A stretch of 43,372 bases of DNA from Clostridia bacterium (GTDB lineage: Bacteria; Bacillota; Clostridia; Oscillospirales; Acutalibacteraceae): assembly GCA_017936615.1 (NCBI GenBank), contig JAGBFF010000031.1, positions 1 to 43,372 on the forward strand. Reading direction: 5' to 3'. Position 1 is the stretch's first letter, and the number at the start of each line of letters is the position of its first letter. The translations under genes were made by a program, and so were the position numbers. The notes beneath the pieces were generated by a model. It ran no database searches. It was not told the origin of the DNA and saw only the letters and a program-made list of their open reading frames with translations. Below are positions 29,139 through 37,877 of the stretch, piece after piece.

Positions 29139-30336
29139 ACAGATCCTCCCCTTTGATCACCATTTTATCGTACAGCTTCGCGTAGGTTTTATCCTCAAGC
29201 ATCTCACACACCGAGATCTTGTTTTTCTCGTCGTGATGCAACACGCGAATGCGACGAAACGCCAGCACGTTACCTACCTGCACGTACACGCCCGGCTCCT
29301 GTTTTTCGTTAAAATGGATCGCATCATCCGGAATGCGGATGCCGTTATACTCCTGTAAGCGAATCTCGATCTGCTCCACACGGATGGTGGACAGTTCCTG
29401 ACTCATATTGGTACACTTAAAGATCAGTGCCGCCGTATCGTCAGCACTTTTATTGATCGCCGCCAGTGTCATGGGAATGGCATCACCACTGACAAACGGC
29501 ATCTTGACCTCCAACTGCCCGCCAACCTTCAGCGCCGCAGCCTTGGAAAGTGGGACCGTACACGCCAGATACCATTCATAGTCCCCGACGATCTTCCCGA
29601 TACCAGTCTGTTCTACTCGCGGTTGATGCTCGATCACCTTGTGGATCTCTGCGGTGGTCAGCTGCGTCACGTCGTCTGCAACGCATACCGTTTCATAGCC
29701 GTCCAACTGGCTGATAAAATACCCCGCCGCAGGAGATGAAACACTGCTTTCCGCCGGTTGAAACGTGCCGGCAAGCTCCTTACGTTCGGTGCGCAGGGCG
29801 GTTAATCTCTCGTTAAAATTCTCTACGCGGCCGATCGTCAGTTGCTTTTTGTTCAGCAGTTCCAACAAACGGGTGTGTAACGCATTCATTTCGTGAAAGG
29901 TCAGTGACTGCGCCTCGGTGGCGATGGACAGCCACACTTCGTTGATCTGCTGGTTGATCGTGGATAAATTGACACGATTTGAGGTCCCCTGTGCATTGAT
30001 CGATTCCAACACTTTGATCTCGTCGTCCAGCAGATCCAGTTTTTGCTGCCGTAACGCATCGCCCTCGCTGAGATAGACCTCTGCGATCGTGCCACCGCGC
30101 GACACGCGGCCGCCATTTTGGATAGTATAGAACAAATACCCCTCAGGCTTATCCTTGATCACCGTTTCGGTACGGTATACGACACCCGTTGTCTCCACCG
30201 TCTGATATCCGGTCGCCCGTACGATGGTTTCGGTCTCCAACGGCGACACCAAGATCAGGTATCCCTGCACGCCGACGTAGACCAGCAACAAGGCTGCAGC
30301 GGCGATCGCCAGTATACGTTTTACAACAGGATTCAT
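29116..30336 (-). CDS. HlyD-like membrane-anchored adaptor protein, role unknown
   Basis: 406 residues: one N-terminal membrane helix (about 9-31), a lipoyl-like beta half (GYLFYTIQNGGRVSRGGTIAEVY), a coiled-coil arm (about 95-190: LLDDEIKVLESINAQG to NERLTALRTERKELAG), the second lipoyl half (VSSPAAGYF), and beta-barrel segments to the C-terminus. The architecture resembles HlyD/MFP adaptors, but no ABC transporter partner lies nearby. Similar genes are recalled next to sepF in clostridia, suggesting a division or envelope role; this is inference. It starts 19 bases after miaA and overlaps yggS. Confidence 0.82.
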   Translation of the reverse strand: MNPVVKRILAIAAAALLLVYVGVQGYLILVSPLETETIVRATGYQTVETTGVVYRTETVIKDKPEGYLFYTIQNGGRVSRGGTIAEVYLSEGDALRQQKLDLLDDEIKVLESINAQGTSNRVNLSTINQQINEVWLSIATEAQSLTFHEMNALHTRLLELLNKKQLTIGRVENFNERLTALRTERKELAGTFQPAESSVSSPAAGYFISQLDGYETVCVADDVTQLTTAEIHKVIEHQPRVEQTGIGKIVGDYEWYLACTVPLSKAAALKVGGQLEVKMPFVSGDAIPMTLAAINKSADDTAALIFKCTNMSQELSTIRVEQIEIRLQEYNGIRIPDDAIHFNEKQEPGVYVQVGNVLAFRRIRVLHHDEKNKISVCEMLEDKTYAKLYDKMVIKGEDLYDGKLVK

Positions 30337-30355
30337 TCGGCGTCACCGCCCTTTC

Positions 30356-31285
30356 TCACACTATTTCCTGTATCAAGCGTTCTGCTTGCTGCAGAACATC
30401 ACCGTCATCGACGTACAATGGTGTCATCCATGCCTGATGACGGAACCACGACAGCTGTCGCTTGGCATACCGACGGCTGCCCTGGCGAATAGCATCTGCC
30501 GCAGCTTCCAGAGAGCATTCTCCGGTAAAATACGGTTCCAATTCCTTGTATCCGATTGCCTGACGGATGGTATCGGCTTGCGGCTGAGAGCGCAGCCACT
30601 GTGCCTCCTCCGTCAGCCCCCGCTCAAGCATCTGCGTGACACGACGGTCAATGCGATCGTACAGCACCGCACGGTCGCGGAAATCCAAGCGGATCCCACA
30701 AGGTCGATACGGTGACGGCTGACGGCGCGACTCTTCGTTTTGCTGCGTGATGGTACGACCCGTCGTCTGAAAGATCTCCAATGCGCGGACGATACGGCCA
30801 CGGTCGTTGGGATGCAGACGCGCCGCGGTAGTGGGATCCACCGCTGCCAGTTCCGCAAGCAACACCTCGGTGCCTTCCTGCTCGGCACGGCAATTCAGCG
30901 CTTCACGCACGGCGCGGTCGGCAGGCTGTTCCTCATACTGCAGGTTGTCCACGACCGCCTGAATATACAAGCCTGTACCGCCGCACAGAATCGGCAATTT
31001 GCCGCGGTGATGCACCTCGCGGATCACCGCGTGAGCAGCGGTGGCATAACGCGCTACGCTATACGAGGTATTCGGCGACAAAAACCCCATCAAGTGGTGA
31101 GGGATGCCTGCCATTTCGTCCTCGGTAGGACGCGCCGTTCCTACGCGCAAGCCGTCATACACCTGCATCGAATCCGCAGAGATCACCTCGCCGTCAAAAC
31201 GACGACAAAGCTCGACCGCCAGCGCCGTTTTCCCCGACGCAGTCGGTCCGGCGATCACCACCAACGGTATCCGGCCTACTGCCAT
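30356..31285 (-). CDS. miaA: tRNA dimethylallyltransferase (MiaA)
   Basis: 309 residues. It adds a dimethylallyl group to N6 of A37 in tRNAs reading UNN codons, making the i6A substrate of MiaB, encoded in the same cluster. P-loop VVIAGPTASGKTALA near residue 10, SADSMQVYDGLRVGTARP, GGTGLYIQAVVDNL and the C-terminal RRYAKRQLSWFR. ATG 31285 after AAAGGAG at 8 bases is chosen; a TTG seven codons upstream overlaps that site. It lies 13 bases after mutL. Confidence 0.96.
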   Translation of the reverse strand: MAVGRIPLVVIAGPTASGKTALAVELCRRFDGEVISADSMQVYDGLRVGTARPTEDEMAGIPHHLMGFLSPNTSYSVARYATAAHAVIREVHHRGKLPILCGGTGLYIQAVVDNLQYEEQPADRAVREALNCRAEQEGTEVLLAELAAVDPTTAARLHPNDRGRIVRALEIFQTTGRTITQQNEESRRQPSPYRPCGIRLDFRDRAVLYDRIDRRVTQMLERGLTEEAQWLRSQPQADTIRQAIGYKELEPYFTGECSLEAAADAIRQGSRRYAKRQLSWFRHQAWMTPLYVDDGDVLQQAERLIQEIV

Positions 31286-31298
31286 GGTCGATTCTCCT

Positions 31299-33194
31299 TT
31301 ATACAATACGTCCGAACTGTTTTTCGATCTCGCGCGCGGTCAACTCAAAGCACACAGGGCGACCGTGCGGACAGGTACGCACATCATCCTGATACAGCAC
31401 CCGCTCCGCCAATTTTTGCAATTCCTGCGGTGTGCTACTGTCGCCGGCCTTGACCGCCGCGCGGCACGCCACCGAATGATAGATCCAATCCAGCCGTGCG
31501 GTTGTGACCTCACGCCGACCTCCGAGCAGCCCACCTGCGATCTCGCGCAAGCTTTCCGCAATATCGCCGTCAGCGAGCACCATCGGTGCTGCTCGTACCA
31601 ACAGCGAACCGCCCCCAAATTCTTCGATCTCAAATCCCGCTTCGGTCAATGCTTCTTCGGACGACATTAGAGCATCCAGCTCCTCCCGACTGAAAGAGAC
31701 CGTCAGGGGTGTAAGCAACAACTGAGCATCACTGTGATCGGATTTTCGTAGTTCATTATAGAGAAGCCGCTCGTGTGCGGCGTGTTTGTCAATGAAATAA
31801 ACCGAACCTCGCCATTCTGCCACAATGTACGTGTGCAGCACCTCGCCTACCAGACGTACCGGCTCCGGCGTTTCCACGAAAGTCGGCTCCTCCGCAACGA
31901 CCGTTTCGGGGACAGCAGGCAACGGCGGTTCCTCCGGTGTCACCGTTTCCTTAACGATCGGGCGGAAAAATTCCTGCGACAGCGGCGTTTCGTCACGCAA
32001 AGCTCCGCCACGCGGCGCCGGATGCTTATTCCATGTCGGCGGCATGGTGTGTGTCGGCGTTTTTGTGATCGGCAGCGATTCTGCAGACAGCGGCACCGTA
32101 TCGATACGGTGCGCGATCTGCTTCGCTGTTGCTGCCGCCGGGCGCGACGGCAGCTCCGCCATCGGCTCACGCACAGGTGCCGCGAAGGTCGCCTGTTTGG
32201 GTGTGCTATCTCCCTCCAGCGCGGATTTCACACCATGATACACCGCGTCAAACACCGGTTTTTCGTTAACAAACCGCACCTCGATCTTTGCCGGATGGAC
32301 ATTGGCATCCACCGTTTCGGGCGGCATATCCACATTCATCACACAGGCGGGAAATTTGCCGGCCATCACCGCTCCCTTGTACGCTTGCTCCAGCGCTGCC
32401 ATGGCGGTACGCGTCTTGACATAACGACCGTTGATAAAGAAATGCTGCATCGTGCGATTGGCGCGTGCCGCCTCAGGACGGCAGATATATCCATGCACGT
32501 GAATACCGCCGAGGGTATAGTCGATCGGGATCAGCGTTTTAGCAAACTCCCTGCCCAACACCGCGCCGATGCAGGAATACAGATCACTGTCACCGGGGGT
32601 CAGCAATTCCTCACGTCCCTCGCGGATAAACCGAAAGGATATCTCGGGATGCGACAGTGCCAACCGATCCACAACGCCGGCGACGGCATTCGCCTCACCG
32701 ACATCTTTTTTGAGAAATTTCATACGCGCAGGGACATTATAAAACAGATCCCGCACGCAAATTGTCGAACCACGGGGACAGCCGACATCCGACAGCGAAA
32801 CTTCTTCGCCGCCCTCCAACCGATAACAGGTCCCCGCCAGATCATCCTCTGTCCGCGTGATCAGCTCCACGCGCGACACCGCCGCGATCGACGCCAACGC
32901 TTCTCCACGAAAACCAAGCGTGCCGATCCGTTCCAGATCCGCTTCCTCGCGGATCTTGCTGGTGGCGTGGCGCAAGAACGCCGTCGGCACGTCCTCGCGG
33001 GCGAAGCCGCAACCGTTATCCGACACCGACAGGAAGGTCACGCCGCCGTTCTGTATTTCGACGGTGATGGAGGTCGCACCGGCATCGATCGCGTTTTCCA
33101 CCAGCTCTTTTACTACCGACGAAGGACGTTCTACCACCTCACCGGCGGCGATCAACTCCGCAGTGTGCTTATCCAGTACCTGTATTTTTGCCAT
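31299..33194 (-). CDS. mutL: DNA mismatch repair endonuclease MutL
   Basis: 631 residues. The N-terminal GHKL ATPase has ELVENAIDAGAT, DNGCGF and GFRGEALASI. A Pro-rich linker (about 330-440) precedes the C-terminal domain, which has DKHAAHERLLYNE (469-481), a DxHAxxE(x4)E endonuclease metal motif with Lys in place of the usual Gln, and a CPHGRPVCFEL motif near the end. It is therefore a nicking MutL of the type found in bacteria without MutH. Start ATG 33194 follows AAAGGAGGG. It is co-oriented 18 bases after mutS. Confidence 0.96.
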   Translation of the reverse strand: MAKIQVLDKHTAELIAAGEVVERPSSVVKELVENAIDAGATSITVEIQNGGVTFLSVSDNGCGFAREDVPTAFLRHATSKIREEADLERIGTLGFRGEALASIAAVSRVELITRTEDDLAGTCYRLEGGEEVSLSDVGCPRGSTICVRDLFYNVPARMKFLKKDVGEANAVAGVVDRLALSHPEISFRFIREGREELLTPGDSDLYSCIGAVLGREFAKTLIPIDYTLGGIHVHGYICRPEAARANRTMQHFFINGRYVKTRTAMAALEQAYKGAVMAGKFPACVMNVDMPPETVDANVHPAKIEVRFVNEKPVFDAVYHGVKSALEGDSTPKQATFAAPVREPMAELPSRPAAATAKQIAHRIDTVPLSAESLPITKTPTHTMPPTWNKHPAPRGGALRDETPLSQEFFRPIVKETVTPEEPPLPAVPETVVAEEPTFVETPEPVRLVGEVLHTYIVAEWRGSVYFIDKHAAHERLLYNELRKSDHSDAQLLLTPLTVSFSREELDALMSSEEALTEAGFEIEEFGGGSLLVRAAPMVLADGDIAESLREIAGGLLGGRREVTTARLDWIYHSVACRAAVKAGDSSTPQELQKLAERVLYQDDVRTCPHGRPVCFELTAREIEKQFGRIV

Positions 33195-33212
33195 AGTGCT
33201 CCCTCCTTTTCA

Positions 33213-35825
33213 TCAATACGATTGTGCCTCGCGGTTGAGTTCGTACAATACCTGCATCGCCTCGATCGGTGTCAGTACGTTGACATCCAGATCGCGCAGG
33301 CGACGGATCAGGTCGTTATCCACCGCAGGTAGCAGCGACAGCTGACCGTTGTCCTCCGCCACAGGAGCAGCACGCTGCACCACCGTGGTTCCGGTTTCGT
33401 TCAGCTCCTGCAAAATCTCACGGGCACGTGAGACCACCGTGTCCGGTACACCGGCGAGCTTTGCTACTTCGATGCCGTAGCTTTCATCGGCAGGTCCGCG
33501 CACGATGCGACGCAAGAAGGTGATGTCATCCCCGTGCCGTTTGACCGCAATGCTGTAGTTTTTCACGCCATCCAGCTGATTCTCCATTACCGTCAACTCG
33601 TGATAGTGGGTCGCAAACAACGTCTTAGCACCGATGCGGCGAGGATCAGCCACATACTCCAGCACGGCGCGTGCAATACTCATACCATCAAAGGTCGAGG
33701 TGCCGCGGCCGATCTCGTCAAATACGATCAGACTGTTAGCTGTGGCGTGCTTCAAAATCGTCGCCACCTCGCTCATTTCCACCATAAAGGTAGACTGTCC
33801 TGACGCCAGATCGTCTGACGCGCCGACACGAGTAAAAATGCTGTCTACAATGCCAATGGTCGCGCTTTCTGCCGGTACAAAACTACCGATCTGCGCCATC
33901 AGCGTAATAAGCGCCGTTTGGCGCATATAGGTCGATTTACCCGCCATATTCGGGCCGGTGAGGATCACCACACGGTTTTGGCTCTGATCCAGCTGCACGT
34001 CGTTCGGCACGAACGGGATCTTCTGCAGCGACTCCACCACCGGATGGCGACCGTTCTTAATATGGATCGTGCCGCTCATATCAATAATCGGGCACACGTA
34101 ATTGTTCCGCAGCGCCACCTCCGCCAGCGCGCACAGCACGTCGAGCGTTGCTACCGACTCGGCGGTCATCTGAATCCGCGACAGCTCCGCAGCCACGGCA
34201 CGACGCACCTCGGCAAACAGCTCGTACTCCAACGCGATGGAGCGATCCTTTGCGCCCAGCACGCGGGCCTCCAATTCTTTGAGCTCCTGCGTGATATACC
34301 GTTCGGCGTTCGCCAGTGTTTGCTTGCGTATGTAATGCTCCGGCACCTGCTCGGCAAAGCTGCGGGATACCTCAATATAGTACCCAAACACGCGGTTATA
34401 GCCGACCTTCAGTGTGCGGATGCCGGTGCGCTCCTTTTCTTCCGCTTCGATGCGGGCAATGATACCCGTGCCGTCGGTCATATCCAGCCGCAGCTCGTCC
34501 AGCTCGGCGTGGTAGCCGTGGCGAATGACACCGCCCTCCTTAACCGTCAGTGGCGGATCGTCTACGATCGCCCGACCGATCAGTGAATACACGTCCTCCA
34601 GCGGATCGATATGCTCACGCAGATCGTTCAACAGGGTGCTTCTGACTCCCTGCAGCCGCTCACGCACGGGGGCCAAACGACTGATGGTATGGTGCAATGA
34701 CCGCAGTTCCTTGGCGTTGACGCTGCCGTACACCACACGGGACATAATACGCTTCAGATCATATACGCCCGCCAACAACTCCTGCAGCTCCTCGCGGCGC
34801 ATCGGATCGTGAACCAGCTCGTCCACCGCGCCCTGGCGGCGCGTGATCTGTGCAGGATGTAGCAGCGGCTGCTCGATCCATGCGTGCATCAAGCGCGCAC
34901 CCATCGACGTCCGCGTACGATCCAATACGCCAAGCAAAGAGCCCTGCTTTTTGCCGCTGCGCAACGTTTCCACCAATTCCAAATTGCGGCGTGTGGCCAG
35001 ATCCAGACGCATATACTGAATATCGGAGTACACATCCAGATACGCCATACGCTCCAGGCCGATCTTCTGCGTCATATACAGATAATGCAGGGTACAGCCC
35101 AGTGCGCGCACTGCCGAGAACTTCTCATCCAGCTCCATATCGCGCAGCGAGCCCTTTTTGAAATGCTCCAGAATGGTGGCCTCGGCGGCACCGTAATCAA
35201 AGCTGGCAAGCTCCGCCTGCTCCGGTTGAACCATCAAGCGATCGGTTAAGAACGTAACAGTCATGGTGTCGCCCATTGCCACATCGTTAAGCAACACCTC
35301 GCGCGGCGAGAACCGCGACAGCTCATTGATCAGTCGTGCACGAATATCGGTGCCGGTGAGTTGGCACACGTGGAGGTCACCGGTCGAGGTGTCGGCAAAG
35401 CACAGTCCCGCATCAACAAAGCCGTCTCCCGCAAATACCGTGCACAGGTAGTTGTTGCGGGTCTCCTCCAGCATACTGCCTTCGATGACGGTACCGGGGG
35501 TGATGATACGCACCACGTCGCGCTTCACAAGGCCCTTGGCAGTTGCGGGATCCTCCGTCTGCTCGCAGATAGCGACCTTGTAGCCCTTGTTGACGAGCCG
35601 CGCAATATAACTCTCGCAGCTGTGAAACGGTACACCGCACATCGGGGCGCGCTCCTCCTGTCCGCAATCCCGACCGGTGAGCACAAGTTCCAGTTCGCGG
35701 GATGCCAGCTTAGCATCCTCGAAAAACATCTCGTAAAAATCACCCAAGCGAAAAAACAGAATACACTGCGGATATTGTTCTTTGATCGCCAGATACTGCT
35801 GCATCATCGGCGTGAGCGGTGCCAT
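33213..35825 (-). CDS. mutS: DNA mismatch recognition ATPase MutS
   Basis: 870 residues. The mismatch-wedge motif FYE at 30-32 (LGDFYEMFFEDA), connector and lever domains, and the ABC ATPase with Walker A GPNMAGKST (about 617-625), signature STFMVEMSE and Walker B LIVFDEIGRGTSTFDG. The C-terminal region includes a helix-turn-helix (REILQELNE, then LRDLDVNVLTPIEAMQVLYEL). An in-frame GTG lies three codons upstream, but ATG 35825 is better spaced from AGGGAGA. It lies 37 bases after ricA and 18 before mutL. Confidence 0.97.
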   Translation of the reverse strand: MAPLTPMMQQYLAIKEQYPQCILFFRLGDFYEMFFEDAKLASRELELVLTGRDCGQEERAPMCGVPFHSCESYIARLVNKGYKVAICEQTEDPATAKGLVKRDVVRIITPGTVIEGSMLEETRNNYLCTVFAGDGFVDAGLCFADTSTGDLHVCQLTGTDIRARLINELSRFSPREVLLNDVAMGDTMTVTFLTDRLMVQPEQAELASFDYGAAEATILEHFKKGSLRDMELDEKFSAVRALGCTLHYLYMTQKIGLERMAYLDVYSDIQYMRLDLATRRNLELVETLRSGKKQGSLLGVLDRTRTSMGARLMHAWIEQPLLHPAQITRRQGAVDELVHDPMRREELQELLAGVYDLKRIMSRVVYGSVNAKELRSLHHTISRLAPVRERLQGVRSTLLNDLREHIDPLEDVYSLIGRAIVDDPPLTVKEGGVIRHGYHAELDELRLDMTDGTGIIARIEAEEKERTGIRTLKVGYNRVFGYYIEVSRSFAEQVPEHYIRKQTLANAERYITQELKELEARVLGAKDRSIALEYELFAEVRRAVAAELSRIQMTAESVATLDVLCALAEVALRNNYVCPIIDMSGTIHIKNGRHPVVESLQKIPFVPNDVQLDQSQNRVVILTGPNMAGKSTYMRQTALITLMAQIGSFVPAESATIGIVDSIFTRVGASDDLASGQSTFMVEMSEVATILKHATANSLIVFDEIGRGTSTFDGMSIARAVLEYVADPRRIGAKTLFATHYHELTVMENQLDGVKNYSIAVKRHGDDITFLRRIVRGPADESYGIEVAKLAGVPDTVVSRAREILQELNETGTTVVQRAAPVAEDNGQLSLLPAVDNDLIRRLRDLDVNVLTPIEAMQVLYELNREAQSY

Positions 35826-35862
35826 ACCGATCACTCTCCCTGCTTAAACTTAAAAATCACTT

Positions 35863-36270
35863 TTAGTGGCAGCCACCGCAGCTGCTGCAATTGCCGCTGC
35901 AAGAGTGCTCGTCATAATCATCGGGATCAAGACCCTGCGCCGCCATGTTAAGGATCGCACTGACCGCATTGGTCAGCTTGTCCATCTCCGTTTTTGCCTC
36001 GTTGTATGCCGCCATCGACTCGTTCGCCATCACCTTGGCATACACCTCACGGATCTCTACGTTAAGTGCGCGAAGCTTCTCCTCATCCTGCTCCTCACCT
36101 TTGGCAGATTCAGCGTTGATCGCCATACGCTTCAGGTTAAACTCGCCGATAAGTGCCTGCAACGCTTCGTCCTCGTCAGCGCGCGCCTGTGCCATCTGCA
36201 CCTTAACAAAACGCTCGTCCTGCTGGATCGCGCGACCCAGTTCCTTCGCCATTTCCAAAATCTGTTCCAT
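35863..36270 (-). CDS. ricA: YlbF/YmcA family protein, RicA-like, with Cys-rich tail
   Basis: 135 residues. An all-helical YlbF/YmcA domain (MEQILEMAKELGRAIQQDER, FNLKRMAI, MAAYNEAKTEMDKLTNAVSAIL) ends in a tail SCSGNCSSCGGCH with four cysteines. In B. subtilis RicA (YmcA), with RicF and RicT, forms an iron-sulphur complex that aids RNase Y mRNA maturation and sporulation/competence; ricA lies between miaB and mutS there, as here. Gene order and tail support RicA over a generic YlbF; ricF and ricT are not in the window. ATG 36270 with AAGGAGG at 8 bases is chosen over an upstream in-frame codon. Confidence 0.82.
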   Translation of the reverse strand: MEQILEMAKELGRAIQQDERFVKVQMAQARADEDEALQALIGEFNLKRMAINAESAKGEEQDEEKLRALNVEIREVYAKVMANESMAAYNEAKTEMDKLTNAVSAILNMAAQGLDPDDYDEHSCSGNCSSCGGCH

Positions 36271-36283
36271 TGTGTGTTCCTCC

Positions 36284-37690
36284 TTAAATAATTTCACCTG
36301 TTAATATAAAACTGCGTGCGCTGGTGATACGTACCGTGACACTTTCACCGATGCGGGCGGGATCGCCCTGCACACGTACAATACTGTTTTCGGGGAGCCG
36401 CGCCTCAAGATACTCGCCGGCATCACTCTCCAGCAAAGCCTTCTGCTCGGTTCCCACCAACGCTTGCAACCGCTCGGCGGACAGCGTTTCCTGCAGAGCG
36501 GTCATCTCGCGGAACCACGCGGTTTTCTCCTCTGCCGAGATCGGATCCGGCATTTTCGCCGCCGGTGTTCCTTCACGCGGTGAGAAGATAAAGGTAAACA
36601 GCGACACGAAACCGACCTCGCGGATCAGCGACAGTGTCTGCTCAAAATCCTCCCGCTGCTCGCCGGGGAAACCCACGATCACGTCGCTGGTAAATGCAAT
36701 GCCCGGCACGGTTTTTCGCGCGTAGCGGATCAACTCCAGATACTGCTCACGCGTGTAGCCGCGGTTCATCTCCTTCAGCACACGGTTGCTGCCCGACTGA
36801 AACGGCAGATGGAAGTGCCGCGACACCTTTTCGCACTGCGCGATAGTGTCGAACAGTTCCGGTGTCGCATCCTTTGGGTGGGAGGTCATAAACCGAATGA
36901 GAAACTCGCCCGGAATGGCGTTCAGCCGGCGCAGCAGTTCAGGGAAGTTGACACCGTGCGCCTCGCCCTTGCCGTAGGAGTTGACGTTCTGCCCCAGCAG
37001 CGTGATCTCTTTATACCCCTGCCGCACCAGCTCACGCGCCTCTGCCAAAATACATTCAGGATCACGGCTGCGCTCCCGTCCTCGCACGTGCGGTACGATG
37101 CAGTAGGTGCAGAAATTGTTGCACCCGTACATGATCGGCAAAAACGCCTTAAAAGTGCCGTCTCGATGGGTCGGGATCCCCTCGGCGATCACGCCATCAC
37201 ACGACGGGATCTCCACCACACGGCGGCGCTCGACGAGCGACTTGACCAGCAATTCCGGCAAACGGTGCTGTACATGCGTGCCAAACAGCAGACCGACGAA
37301 CGGGTAGCTTTGGTAAAACTTTTTTGCGATATGCTCCTGCTGTACCATACACCCGCACACGGCGATAAGCACCTCGGGACGACGGCGCTTGAGCGCCTTA
37401 AGTGCACCCACGTTACCGAACACACGGTCCTCGGCATGCTCGCGCACCGCACAGGTGTTAAACAGAATGAAGTCGGCTTCCTCCGGATTTTCGGTAAAAC
37501 CGAACCCCATCTGTGCAAGCTGACCCTTCATATGCTCCGAGTCCGACACGTTCTGCTGACAGCCGTAAGTACGGACGCACGCCAGCGGTGACACGTCGGG
37601 TCGGCGTTCTTCATAAAACCGTCGGACCTGCTGCATAAACGGCTGCTGCCGCTCCAGCTCCTCAGGTGAGATCACACGGGTATTTGCCAT
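36284..37690 (-). CDS. miaB: tRNA-2-methylthio-N6-dimethylallyladenosine synthase (MiaB)
   Basis: 468 residues. A radical SAM methylthiotransferase that converts i6A37 to ms2i6A37 in tRNA. The N-terminal UPF0004 domain has three cluster cysteines (RTYGCQQNVSDS, FNTCAVREHAE, AVCGCMVQQEH); the radical SAM CxxxCxxC is in GCNNFCTYCIVP; the C-terminus (about 400-468) is a TRAM domain. It is the first gene of the 13-gene cluster with a good promoter. The leader has a small hairpin GCACCG/CGGTGC (37727-37722 with 37713-37708) before a GGGGGA site. miaA, the preceding enzyme, is in the same cluster. Confidence 0.96.
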   Translation of the reverse strand: MANTRVISPEELERQQPFMQQVRRFYEERRPDVSPLACVRTYGCQQNVSDSEHMKGQLAQMGFGFTENPEEADFILFNTCAVREHAEDRVFGNVGALKALKRRRPEVLIAVCGCMVQQEHIAKKFYQSYPFVGLLFGTHVQHRLPELLVKSLVERRRVVEIPSCDGVIAEGIPTHRDGTFKAFLPIMYGCNNFCTYCIVPHVRGRERSRDPECILAEARELVRQGYKEITLLGQNVNSYGKGEAHGVNFPELLRRLNAIPGEFLIRFMTSHPKDATPELFDTIAQCEKVSRHFHLPFQSGSNRVLKEMNRGYTREQYLELIRYARKTVPGIAFTSDVIVGFPGEQREDFEQTLSLIREVGFVSLFTFIFSPREGTPAAKMPDPISAEEKTAWFREMTALQETLSAERLQALVGTEQKALLESDAGEYLEARLPENSIVRVQGDPARIGESVTVRITSARSFILTGEII

Positions 37691-37751
37691 GAATGTCCCC
37701 CATTACCGCACCGCCGAACGACGGTGCAGATGAATTTCGATAATTAGATAT

Positions 37752-37780
37752 ATTATAGCAAATTCCGCGCCGTTATTCAA
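37752..37780 (-). promoter_or_regulatory. Sigma-A promoter of the miaB-to-rluD cluster
   Basis: Minus strand TTGAAT (37780-37775), 17-base spacer, TATAAT (37757-37752). It is the only clear promoter seen before the thirteen-gene minus-strand run. Confidence 0.85.
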
Positions 37781-37829
37781 CACTATTTCGCGCTCTGAAG
37801 AAAAGATTTTGCAAATTACGAAAAAGGTG

Positions 37830-37858
37830 TTTATTTTTCCCGACAAAAGCAATATAAT
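37830..37858 (+). promoter_or_regulatory. Probable murC promoter
   Basis: Strong TATAAT (37853-37858), 20 bases before the start; the -35 region (TTTATT, 37830-37835) is weak. It is divergent from the miaB promoter. Confidence 0.5.
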
Positions 37859-37877
37859 AAGGCTATTAGGGGGCGTT

